Shown here piece after piece: positions 1 through 6,057 of a stretch of DNA of 7,979 nt; position 1 is the first letter of the stretch; the number at the start of each line of letters is the position of its first letter. The translations under genes and the position numbers were made by a program. The stretch covers positions 1-7,979 of the forward strand of contig JAGLQR010000068.1 of assembly GCA_023136725.1 (NCBI GenBank), read 5' to 3'. Origin of the DNA: Candidatus Aminicenantota bacterium (lineage in GTDB: Bacteria > Acidobacteriota > Aminicenantia > UBA2199). The notes beneath the pieces were generated by a model, which had not been told where the DNA came from, did no database searches, and was given only the letters and a program-made list of their open reading frames with translations.

Positions 1-1377
1 GGATGGGAGAGGATGGGTTACACATTTGACGGGTGTGTCCACTGGTTGGTCGGATCATCACCTGAAAATAATTTTTACTCTTTATGGAATGAACTTATTA
101 ACATGAAGAAGCAGAAGTTCGTGGATCATAAAATATACAACCGGATCTGGGATGAAACAGGTAATAAATACATAGACTTCTATACCGATGTTGATAAACT
201 TGAATCTGAACTTCTTGAAAAAGCACCTGAAGATGAATCACTGATCAGATCTTTCACCGGTGCAATACGGCGGCTTAAAACACTCAGAATGCCTGTCAAT
301 AAGGCCAGAGAGGTTATGGGGCCGCTGGATGGTATGAAAACACTGGTCAAATTCCTCCCCTACATCAATACATTCAAGAAATGGCATAAGCTCAGTATTG
401 AAGATTTTTCAGCTAAGTTTAGCAATCCCCTATTACGTGAAGGTATAAGAGCACTTTTTATCCCTGAAATGGCAATGTTGTTTATCCTTATGAACATGGC
501 CTGGATGGGGAATAAGGGTGCCGGATATCCGATTGGAGGATCTCTCAGGCTCGCTGGGAATATTGCGAAAAGATATCAGGAACTTGGAGGAAAAATAAAG
601 TATAACCAGAGAGTTGATAAAATACTTGTATATGAAGGGAAAGCAACCGGGATAAAATTGTTTTCCGGTGATGAAAAGTCTGCTGATATTGTTATTTCCG
701 CCGGAGATGGATTCAATACGATCTTCAATATGCTGGGCGGGAAGTTCAAAGATAAAAAAATAGACAAATATTATGACAAATACAAAGTTTTTCCCTCATT
801 TATGCAGGTATCACTCGGATTGAAGAGGGAAATGAAGGGTATAGAACCAAATCAATATCTCCCTGTACCGGGAAACCTGAAAATAGATACTTTAACGACT
901 ATCGACTACCTCGGGATCAGAATATTCAATTTTGATGAAACTTTGGCACCGAAGGGAAAGACCACAATTACTGTTCTCATCCCGACTAAAGATTATAAAT
1001 ACTGGGTAGATCTGAAAGAAAAGGATAGCAGGAAATATAGAGAAGAAAAAAAGAGGATAAGTAATAGAATAATAGAAGTTCTTGAAGATAAGTTTGGAAA
1101 TATAAAAAAGAATGTAGAAGTAACAGATGTTTCAACACCTGCCTCGGTGATAAGGTATACCGGAAATTGGCAGGGGAGTTTTGAAGGATGGATCCTTACT
1201 CCCGAACTTGGTTTCGGACAGATGGACAAGACACTTCCCGGACTTGATAAATTCTATATGATAGGGCAATGGGTCGAACCGGGCGGAGGGCTCCCACCTG
1301 CATTAATGTCGGGAAGAGCCGTTGCTCAGATGATCTGCAAAGAAAATGACAAGGAATTTATCACAAAACGCTTTTGA
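1..1377 (+). CDS. CrtI/RetSat-like FAD-dependent oxidoreductase, 5' end missing
   Basis: Member of the NAD(P)/FAD-dependent oxidoreductase superfamily that includes phytoene desaturases (CrtI/CrtN) and retinol saturases. The reading frame is open from base 1, and the motif GYTFDGCVHWLVGSSP at its start normally follows the N-terminal Rossmann FAD motif (GxGxxG) by a few dozen residues. I therefore treat the ATG at 13 as internal and the gene as lacking roughly its first 45-50 codons. Family marks seen are the central GYPIGGS (about 523-543), which in relatives lies next to the FAD pocket, and a C-terminal stretch IGQWVEPGGGLPPALMSGR (about 1261-1320) typical of the second FAD-contacting segment. 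The stop is TGA at 1375-1377. The substrate cannot be read from the sequence; relatives act on polyenes or other unsaturated lipids, and no carotenoid genes are adjacent. The superfamily call is firm, the substrate unknown. Confidence 0.85.
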   Translation, partial: GWERMGYTFDGCVHWLVGSSPENNFYSLWNELINMKKQKFVDHKIYNRIWDETGNKYIDFYTDVDKLESELLEKAPEDESLIRSFTGAIRRLKTLRMPVNKAREVMGPLDGMKTLVKFLPYINTFKKWHKLSIEDFSAKFSNPLLREGIRALFIPEMAMLFILMNMAWMGNKGAGYPIGGSLRLAGNIAKRYQELGGKIKYNQRVDKILVYEGKATGIKLFSGDEKSADIVISAGDGFNTIFNMLGGKFKDKKIDKYYDKYKVFPSFMQVSLGLKREMKGIEPNQYLPVPGNLKIDTLTTIDYLGIRIFNFDETLAPKGKTTITVLIPTKDYKYWVDLKEKDSRKYREEKKRISNRIIEVLEDKFGNIKKNVEVTDVSTPASVIRYTGNWQGSFEGWILTPELGFGQMDKTLPGLDKFYMIGQWVEPGGGLPPALMSGRAVAQMICKENDKEFITKRF

Positions 1378-1474
1378 CCTGTTCTGACTAACAATTTATT
1401 TAACCTGATTTTGATGTTCCGCTATATTTCAGTCAGAGTATAAAAAAATATCTGAAAATGATATTAGTATAAAA

Positions 1475-2524
1475 ATGGAAAAGTTTATTGAGATGACAAA
1501 AACATTTATGGACGATAAATATGCAAAGGCACTGGTTATACTTGTTGCATCATTGATAGTAGCATGGATAATACGATTTCTATATAAGATAGTATTCAGA
1601 AACATCGTAAAGAAAACAAAAACAAAACTGGATGATGAGATAGTTGAAGCGTTTTCAAAGCCTGTTTTTTATACAATTGTTTTAGCCGGGCTTATCTGGT
1701 CAATAAGAATTCTGGGACTTCCACAGGGAGTGAATTTTTTTTCATCCGGAATACTAAAGACCATTATAGCAGTCCTCTGGATATCATCCTTGCTCAGAAC
1801 TGTTTCGATCATCCTTAACTGGCTTGGAAAGAGGAAAAGTAAATACAAGCTCATTCAGAAGAAGACAATTCCACTTTTTGAAAACACATTGAAATTGATA
1901 ATAATCGGCGGGGGCACATATTTTATTCTATTGATCTGGAAGATTAATGTAACAGCCTGGCTTGCATCTGCGGGGATAGCAGGCCTCGCTATCGGTTTCG
2001 CAGCAAAGGATACACTTGCAAACTTCTTCTCCGGTATTTTTATTATGGTCGATTCCCCCTACAAAATAGGTGATTATATTGTTTTGGATTCCGGAGAGAG
2101 AGGCAGGGTAACAATGATCGGACTCAGGAGTACAAGGGTTCTTACACTTGAAGATATTGAAATAACCATCCCCAATGCAGTTATCGGAAATGCAAAGATA
2201 ACAAACGAGAGCGGCGGCCCTTATGAAAAGCACAGGGTCAAAGTGGCAATCGGAGTTGCATATGGATCTGATATCGATAAGGTAAGAAAAATTTTATATA
2301 AGATCGCTGACAAGAATGAAAATGTATGCAAAGATCCGCCACCAAAAGTAAGGTTCAGAGCCTTCGGAGATTCCTCACTAGACTTCCAGCTATTGTGTTG
2401 GATAGAGAAACCTGGAAGAAGAGGCCTGGTAATTGATGAATTGAATACTTCAATATACAAAGAGTTCAACAAACAGAAAGTAGAGATCCCCTTCCCCCAA
2501 CGTGACATACACATAAAAAAATAA
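1475..2524 (+). CDS. MscS-family small-conductance mechanosensitive channel
   Basis: A 349-residue inner-membrane channel that should open under membrane tension to release solutes during hypo-osmotic shock. Hydrophobic segments lie at about residues 17-38, 62-82, 92-116 and 138-155. The MscS core follows: the Gly/Ala-rich pore helix (about 160-190, with AGIAGLAIGFAAKDTLANFF), then the beta domain with DSPYKIGDYI (about 193-202) and the family-typical IPNAVIGNAKITN (about 232-244), and a mixed alpha/beta C-terminal vestibule ending in FPQRDIHIKK. The length suits an MscS with extra N-terminal helices rather than the three-helix E. coli form. The ATG at 1475 has no recognisable Shine-Dalgarno, and no alternative start codon lies just upstream in frame, so the start is less certain than the family. 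It stands alone, 97 bases after the oxidoreductase and 98 bases before the next gene. Confidence 0.92.
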   Translation: MEKFIEMTKTFMDDKYAKALVILVASLIVAWIIRFLYKIVFRNIVKKTKTKLDDEIVEAFSKPVFYTIVLAGLIWSIRILGLPQGVNFFSSGILKTIIAVLWISSLLRTVSIILNWLGKRKSKYKLIQKKTIPLFENTLKLIIIGGGTYFILLIWKINVTAWLASAGIAGLAIGFAAKDTLANFFSGIFIMVDSPYKIGDYIVLDSGERGRVTMIGLRSTRVLTLEDIEITIPNAVIGNAKITNESGGPYEKHRVKVAIGVAYGSDIDKVRKILYKIADKNENVCKDPPPKVRFRAFGDSSLDFQLLCWIEKPGRRGLVIDELNTSIYKEFNKQKVEIPFPQRDIHIKK

Positions 2525-2612
2525 TTACAGATTGTCTATATTTTTTGGAAAAAGTGAGATATTTACTACTAATTCATATTTAACTCATGTAAGTAAAATT
2601 TTATCCGGAAAA

Positions 2613-2618
2613 AGGAGG
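2613..2618 (+). promoter_or_regulatory. Strong ribosome binding site for the secreted-protein gene
   Basis: AGGAGG lies four bases before the ATG at 2623, a near-consensus Shine-Dalgarno. It fixes the start of a short ORF that could otherwise be doubted. Confidence 0.8.
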
Positions 2619-2622
2619 ATGT

Positions 2623-3057
2623 ATGAAAAAAAATATTCTGATCATTTTTATAATTTCAGCTTTTATTTTGACTGCTTTCGGGAAACCTCCGGCACGGAGA
2701 GTTGAACATAACTCACCTGAAAGATTTATCGCAAAACAATTAAGCCTTCTGGGGTTAAAAGTAGGGAAAGTTAGTTTAGTAGGGGAAAATGGATTTATTG
2801 CAATAATCAAAGGCTTTTCATCAAAAACAAATGCATTAAAACTTACAAAACCGTTTAAAAGTTTCTCATTAAAAGGGACACTGAAAAAGCTAGCTTTTCG
2901 TTCAAAGGGGATTATTGCTGACAACAAAGATGCCACAGGTCCGGTGATCATAAACAGAAAAAACACAAAACTTGTTATTAACAGCAAGGCCCTTATAGGA
3001 GCAAACTTTATTATAGATGATAATAATATACCTACAGGAATAATTTTAAAAAATTAG
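2623..3057 (+). CDS. Small secreted protein of unknown function
   Basis: A 144-residue protein that I do not recognise. Residues 1-19 form a classic Sec signal peptide: MKK, then an uninterrupted hydrophobic run (ILIIFIISAFILTAF), with a plausible signal peptidase I site after TAFG (residue 20). No cysteine is present, so it is not a lipoprotein. The mature part of about 124 residues is lysine-rich and basic and alternates hydrophobic and polar residues, suggesting mostly beta structure. It ends with a run resembling a small beta domain (KLVINSKALIGANFIIDD, then NIPTGIILKN). The strong AGGAGG, the signal peptide and coding-like composition make it a real gene. An export to the periplasm or outside is inferred. 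The neighbours give no functional hint: the channel gene upstream is 98 bases away and a long regulatory gap follows. Confidence 0.8.
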   Translation: MKKNILIIFIISAFILTAFGKPPARRVEHNSPERFIAKQLSLLGLKVGKVSLVGENGFIAIIKGFSSKTNALKLTKPFKSFSLKGTLKKLAFRSKGIIADNKDATGPVIINRKNTKLVINSKALIGANFIIDDNNIPTGIILKN

Positions 3058-3099
3058 TCCCGACCCTTTCTGTAACGTTTTGGGGACGGTTCCTTTTTT
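3057..3099 (+). terminator. Possible weak terminator or REP-like motif after the secreted-protein gene
   Basis: GTCCC (3057-3061) can pair with GGGAC (3083-3087), and a run of six T (3094-3099) follows after the sequence GGTTCC. The stem is only five base pairs with a long loop, so intrinsic termination would be weak. The same stretch contains TGGGGACGGTTCC, a motif I associate from general knowledge with repeat sequences around REP-associated transposases. Either reading is tentative. Confidence 0.3.
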
Positions 3100-3294
3100 G
3101 TTAACAAACTTTTTTTATGTTTTATTATTAATTGCCTTGTTCAGGAAGTGAGGTCTTTTTTTGCGGAGGAGGCGATTGTAGGTTATTGCAAACCTGTTAG
3201 CTTCATAACGGATCATATGATTTCTCATGTTTTCTTCTATTGCGTTAGAAACAAAGATATGTTAGAGTTTAAATGTTTGAGTTTCTTCAAAGCT
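3100..3294. other. Intergenic stretch without a supported gene
   Basis: This is the upstream half of the 569-base gap before asd. It overlaps a perfect 12-base palindrome TTTGTTAACAAA (3097-3108) and contains the palindrome ATCATATGAT (3212-3221), the small inverted repeat AGGTT/AACCT near 3180-3195, and a minus-strand ORF of 37 codons (3228 to 3115) without a good ribosome binding site. I see no tRNA or CRISPR repeat, and no recognisable protein fragment on the plus strand. A candidate promoter for the downstream leader lies at its right end. Confidence 0.5.
3240..3268 (+). promoter_or_regulatory. Candidate sigma-70-type promoter for the riboswitch leader and met operon
   Basis: TTGCGT (3240-3245) and TAGAGT (3263-3268) are separated by exactly 17 bases. 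They match the consensus -35 and -10 boxes at three and four of six positions. A start about seven bases after the -10 would place the transcript start near 3275, shortly before the aptamer, which is the expected arrangement. Position and spacing are the main support; the boxes themselves are weak. Confidence 0.35.
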
Positions 3295-3300
3295 CTTAAA

Positions 3301-3394
3301 GCTATGAAGACGAGTTGAGGGTATTCGGTTCCCTTAGAAGCTCACCAACCTGTCCCGGGACCCGGGATAAGGTGGTTAACCGGATGAGGATAGC
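3301..3394 (+). promoter_or_regulatory. SAM-I/SAM-IV-clan riboswitch aptamer lacking P4
   Basis: An S-adenosylmethionine-sensing RNA ahead of a methionine operon. P1 is GCTAT (3301-3305) with ATAGC (3390-3394), and it keeps the A-U/U-A pairs that flank SAM in SAM-I. The joining segment AAGA (3307-3310) matches the SAM-I J1/2. P2 pairs GAG (3312-3314) with CTC (3341-3343) and TTGAGGG (3315-3321) with CCCTTAG (3331-3337), with a GA/TAGAA kink-turn-like offset. P3 runs ACCAACCT (3344-3351) against AGGTGGT (3370-3376), with an inner TCCCGG/CCGGGA. It retains CAACC and AGGTG of the binding core, while the flanking G-C pair is swapped to C-G. The P2 loop CGGTT (3326-3330) is perfectly complementary to AACCG (3378-3382), the expected pseudoknot. 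Only seven bases separate the pseudoknot from P1, so SAM-I's P4 is absent, as in SAM-I/IV variants. Confidence 0.85.
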
Positions 3395-3423
3395 ATTTAT
3401 TCTCAAATAGTATTAGGAGGATA
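3386..3423 (+). promoter_or_regulatory. Translational expression platform of the SAM riboswitch
   Basis: GAGGATA occurs at 3386-3392 (overlapping the 3' strand of P1) and again at 3417-3423 (overlapping the AGGAGG Shine-Dalgarno at 3415-3420). The single complementary TATTCTC at 3398-3404 can pair with either copy over seven base pairs, one of them G-U. With SAM bound, P1 holds the first copy, so TATTCTC is free to mask the Shine-Dalgarno. Without SAM, the first copy captures TATTCTC and the Shine-Dalgarno is open. The complementarities are seen; the direction of control is inferred from SAM-I logic. Confidence 0.75.
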
Positions 3424-3426
3424 TTC

Positions 3427-3462
3427 ATGACACATCTTATGTTAATGTGCAGCCCCAGTTAA
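3427..3462 (+). CDS. Eleven-residue methionine-containing leader peptide
   Basis: The ORF encodes MTHLMLMCSPS and ends in TAA. The full AGGAGG at 3415-3420 sits six bases before its ATG, an ideal spacing, and that same Shine-Dalgarno is the target of the riboswitch switch sequence, which argues that it is really translated. Three of eleven codons are Met and one is Cys, both products of the pathway encoded downstream. The stop codon lies in the loop of a hairpin (3452-3469), so a ribosome finishing this ORF would melt the hairpin. asd begins 164 bases later in a different frame. It is either a true attenuation-type leader or the relic of a lost first gene of the operon; reading on past the stop gives only nine more codons. 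No family assignment is possible at this size. Confidence 0.55.
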   Translation: MTHLMLMCSPS

Positions 3463-3469
3463 TTGGGGC
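3452..3469 (+). promoter_or_regulatory. Hairpin overlapping the leader-peptide stop codon
   Basis: GCCCCA (3452-3457) pairs perfectly with TGGGGC (3464-3469) around the loop GTTAAT, which contains the TAA stop of the leader ORF. No T-run follows, so it is not an intrinsic terminator. Its position suggests that translation of the leader decides whether it forms. Confidence 0.5.
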
Positions 3470-3500
3470 ATTCAAAACACGACCCTGTATAAAAGTGTAA

Positions 3501-3532
3501 AAAACTGATTTGCAGATAGGTCTGTCTGTTTT
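3501..3532 (+). terminator. Weak terminator-like hairpin in the asd leader
   Basis: CAGATA (3513-3518) pairs with TGTCTG (3523-3528), with one G-U pair, around the loop GGTC, and TTTT (3529-3532) follows. An alternative fold pairs AAAAC (3501-3505) with GTTTT (3528-3532) around CAGA/TCTG. Two mutually exclusive folds could be an attenuator, but the stems are weak and the T-run is short. Confidence 0.25.
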
Positions 3533-3614
3533 AATAAGAATAAGTTTATTTTTGTCGAGGAACAGGAGAGGTTTATCTTCCAGGATTTCATGTCAGATAT
3601 AAACAAGTACAAAA

Positions 3615-3622
3615 GAGGAGGA
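3615..3622 (+). promoter_or_regulatory. Strong ribosome binding site for asd
   Basis: GAGGAGGA lies four bases before the ATG at 3627. asd therefore has its own Shine-Dalgarno and does not depend on the riboswitch-controlled one for initiation. Confidence 0.8.
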
Positions 3623-3626
3623 AGTC

Positions 3627-4658
3627 ATGATAGAAAAAAATAACAAAAATATAAAAGTTGCTGTATTGGGTGCAACAGGATTGATCGGTCAGATGTTCGT
3701 CTATTTACTGGACCGGCACCCCTGGTTCAATATTGAATTGCTGACAGCATCCGAAAGCAGATCAGGAGGATATTACTCAAATGAAGTTAAGTGGTCACTC
3801 CCGTTCAGCCTTCCGGAATCAACTCGAAGTATAGTCCTTTCAGAATTGAAAATTGAAAATATTATTTCAAAAGATATAAAAATAGTTTTCTCTGCATTGC
3901 CATCCGAAATAGCATCCGGTTTTGAAAGAGAAATGAGAGAGCAGGGCCTGTTTGTGTTTTCCAATTCCGGGTCACACAGATTGAAAGGGGATGTCCCGAT
4001 CCTTATTCCCGAAGCAAACCCCGGATCACTGGAAATGATAAAAAATCAGGGATACCCTGGAAAAGGATTTATTGTCACAAATGCCAATTGTTCAACAACC
4101 GGCCTGGCGGTCACTCTGGCTCCTTTACGAAAATTCGGGATCCGGGAAATTTATGTTTCAACTTACCAGTCTATATCCGGAGCAGGGCTCTCGGGATTGT
4201 CAGCTTTTGATATTACAGGAAATGCAATCCCCTTTATTGAAGGGGAAGAAAAAAAAATGGTGATGGAATTAAGGAAAATATTCCGGGAACACCCTTCAAT
4301 TTATCCTCACTGCGTCCGGATCCCTGTATTGTTCGGCCACCTTGAAACTATTTGGGTAAGATTTGACAAAAAAGTTTGCCCTGATGATATCAGGGATTCC
4401 TGGGAATCATTCAGGTTTGATAAAACAGAACTGCCATCCCAACCGGAATTACCTGTCAGTTATTTTGAAGAGCCCCTGTTTCCCCAGCATCGCCAGGTTT
4501 TCTCAGGCTCACCTTCCGGAATGCAGGTGTTCACCGGCCAATTAAAAAAAAGTGATGATATGATCGGTTTTTCACTGCTTGTAAATAATCTTATCAGAGG
4601 GGGAGCCGGTGGCTCTATCCAGAATGCAGAACTCTTCTGTAATAGATACGGTGGATAA
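3627..4658 (+). CDS. asd: Aspartate-semialdehyde dehydrogenase, archaeal/fungal type
   Basis: Cytoplasmic enzyme (343 residues) that reduces aspartyl phosphate to aspartate semialdehyde with NADPH, the second step of the aspartate pathway to Met, Thr and Lys. It has an N-terminal Rossmann dinucleotide motif GATGLIG (residues 15-21). The catalytic cysteine is Cys155 in NANCSTTGL, and RIPVLFGHLE (231-240) holds the active-site Arg231 and His238. The C-terminal LIRGGAGGSIQNAELF is a family signature. The form of the R-x-P-V-x-x-G-H region and the length fit the archaeal/yeast-type branch better than the E. coli Asd, though this is a judgement by eye. The start is fixed by GAGGAGGA four bases upstream. 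It is the first large gene of the SAM-riboswitch operon, and its end abuts or overlaps the aspartokinase gene, so the two consecutive enzymes are probably translationally coupled. Confidence 0.93.
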   Translation: MIEKNNKNIKVAVLGATGLIGQMFVYLLDRHPWFNIELLTASESRSGGYYSNEVKWSLPFSLPESTRSIVLSELKIENIISKDIKIVFSALPSEIASGFEREMREQGLFVFSNSGSHRLKGDVPILIPEANPGSLEMIKNQGYPGKGFIVTNANCSTTGLAVTLAPLRKFGIREIYVSTYQSISGAGLSGLSAFDITGNAIPFIEGEEKKMVMELRKIFREHPSIYPHCVRIPVLFGHLETIWVRFDKKVCPDDIRDSWESFRFDKTELPSQPELPVSYFEEPLFPQHRQVFSGSPSGMQVFTGQLKKSDDMIGFSLLVNNLIRGGAGGSIQNAELFCNRYGG

Positions 4659-4659
4659 A

Positions 4660-6057
4660 GTGAAAAGAATTGTTGTAAAATTCGGGGGATCTAACCTCAG
4701 GACAAAGGGAGGTTTTCAAAAACTTCTAAAAGCTGTTCAATACTATGATCGGCCTCTGATAATAGTAGTTTCAGCATGCTTCGGTGTTACGGATATGCTG
4801 GTTAAAACAATTTCCACTGCAAGCTATGACAAGGAATCAATTCAAAGCATTAAGAGATCATTACAAAAGATTCATTTCGAAATAATTGATTTTCACATCA
4901 GTGATACTTTTAAAAAAAACTCTGTAAAAAGAAAAATCAAAACTCTTTTAAACGAGTTGGGAAAGCTAATTCAGGGGATAAATTGCATAAAAGAGGTTCC
5001 GGATTTTCTTGAAGACAAGATATTGAGTTTCGGAGAAAAACTTTCGTCTCTTGTTCTTACATCTGTTCTCGAAAATAAAATTAAAAAGGTTAAAGAATAC
5101 CTCCCTGAAAATATCGGATTAACAACAATTGGAGAATTTCATAATGCATCGATCGATCTCATTGTCTCAGGAAAAAATTTAAAAAAGCATCTGCTTAAAG
5201 ATCATACTTGTGTTATACCAGGATTTTACGGTGTTTCTCACCAACAGCAAATCACTCTTTTAGGAAGAGGCGGAAGTGATTATTCAGCTACTGCAATAGC
5301 CAGGTGCATTGATGCTGATGCAGTTGATCTTTGGAAAGATGTACCGGGATTTATGACAGCGGATCCAAAATACATAAATAATCCTGACAGGGTTAGTTTC
5401 CTGACTTATGATGAAGCTGCTGAATTATCATATTTCGGTGCAAAAATACTCCACCCCCGAACATTTGAGCCGTTGTACAAAAAAGATATACCGATCAGAA
5501 TCTTTAATATTAACAACTTCTCAAAATCACTATCACCATCAACGATCATCAGATCCGGAAAAGAAACAAAAAATAAGATAATAAAGAGTGTAACATTCAG
5601 TGAAGACTTCGGTATTTTAAAGCTTCTTGGTCCGGGGGTGGGTATAACTCCGGGAATTCTTGCAAAAGTATCATCCGTACTCCACAAAGAATCTATAAAC
5701 ATTAAATCCGTGATAACTTCTCAAACATCAATAAATATACTTATCTCAAGCTCAGATTTGATCAGATGCAGAGAAATAATGACTTCATTAAAACTGGAAA
5801 AAATTGAAAATATAAAAATTGTCGGGAACATATCAGTTATTGCAATTGTTGGCGAAGGATTAACGAAAAGTGCCGGAATAGCTTCAAGACTTTTCACAGC
5901 TGTTTCAATTCAGAATATAAATATACATATGATCTCAGCCGGAGCGTCAGATGTTGCAATTTATTTTTTGGTAGACAAAAAAGAGAACTCAAAGGCTTTA
6001 AAAGCAATTCACAATGAGTTTTTTAAAAAAACATGGAGAGAATCAAATGAAAAATAA
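4660..6057 (+). CDS. Monofunctional aspartokinase with two ACT domains
   Basis: Phosphorylates aspartate to aspartyl phosphate, the entry step of the aspartate pathway. With this start it has 465 residues. The kinase domain shows KFGGS (7-11), SFGEKLSS (123-130), GRGGSD (202-207) and DVPGFMTADP (227-236), then YFGAKILHPRT (258-268). Two ACT domains follow (about 318-385, beginning GPGVGITPGILAKV, and about 392-455 with GEGLTKSAGIASRLF and ISAGASDVAIYFLV); these bind the feedback amino acid in relatives. No homoserine dehydrogenase domain is attached, unlike ThrA/MetL. I chose GTG at 4660, one base after the asd stop, because family members start a few residues before VVKFGGS and GGTGG lies five bases upstream. 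GTG 4609 (with GGGAG upstream), ATG 4624 and GTG 4651 are in-frame alternatives that would overlap asd. Which effector inhibits it cannot be read here. Confidence 0.92.
   Translation: MKRIVVKFGGSNLRTKGGFQKLLKAVQYYDRPLIIVVSACFGVTDMLVKTISTASYDKESIQSIKRSLQKIHFEIIDFHISDTFKKNSVKRKIKTLLNELGKLIQGINCIKEVPDFLEDKILSFGEKLSSLVLTSVLENKIKKVKEYLPENIGLTTIGEFHNASIDLIVSGKNLKKHLLKDHTCVIPGFYGVSHQQQITLLGRGGSDYSATAIARCIDADAVDLWKDVPGFMTADPKYINNPDRVSFLTYDEAAELSYFGAKILHPRTFEPLYKKDIPIRIFNINNFSKSLSPSTIIRSGKETKNKIIKSVTFSEDFGILKLLGPGVGITPGILAKVSSVLHKESINIKSVITSQTSINILISSSDLIRCREIMTSLKLEKIENIKIVGNISVIAIVGEGLTKSAGIASRLFTAVSIQNINIHMISAGASDVAIYFLVDKKENSKALKAIHNEFFKKTWRESNEK

Noticed and set aside
576..1229. Minus-strand ORFs of about 60-80 codons within the oxidoreductase gene.
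   Set aside because: They lie wholly opposite a clear protein-coding gene, match no family and have no ribosome binding sites.
1669..2514. Minus-strand ORFs of 61-101 codons opposite the MscS gene.
   Set aside because: Antisense shadows of a strongly conserved channel gene.
2545..2573. TTGGAA and TACTAA with 17-base spacing as a promoter for the secreted-protein gene.
   Set aside because: The -10 matches only three of six positions in an AT-rich gap; not supportable by eye.
2601..2987. A 128-codon minus-strand ORF opposite the secreted-protein gene.
   Set aside because: The plus-strand ORF has AGGAGG, a signal peptide and coherent composition; the minus-strand frame has no comparable start signal.
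3370..3383. AAGGTGGTTAACCG resembles the T-box consensus AGGGTGGNACCGCG.
   Set aside because: There is no T-box stem I or antiterminator/terminator pair. The same bases are fully explained as P3 and the pseudoknot strand of the SAM-clan riboswitch, which also fits the downstream methionine genes.
3301..3394. Lysine riboswitch, since aspartokinase and asd follow.
   Set aside because: The conserved lysine-riboswitch core and five-helix junction are missing; the helices and conserved bases match the SAM-I/IV core instead.
3336..3475. GAAGCTCACC...GGTGGTT and the GCCCCA hairpin followed by TTCAA look like the right end or omega-RNA of an IS200/IS605 element.
   Set aside because: No tnpA or tnpB remnant is recognisable, and the first part is better explained as riboswitch P2/P3 with a long-range pseudoknot. 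The hairpin coincides with the leader-peptide stop.
3463..3493. Possible promoter TTGGGG (3463-3468) with TATAAA (3488-3493) that would bypass the riboswitch.
   Set aside because: The spacer is 19 bases and the -35 is poor; TATAAA is common by chance in AT-rich DNA.
4072..4545. Two alternative-frame ORFs of about 60 codons within asd, on the same strand.
   Set aside because: They overlap the conserved catalytic and substrate-binding regions of asd in another frame and resemble no protein.
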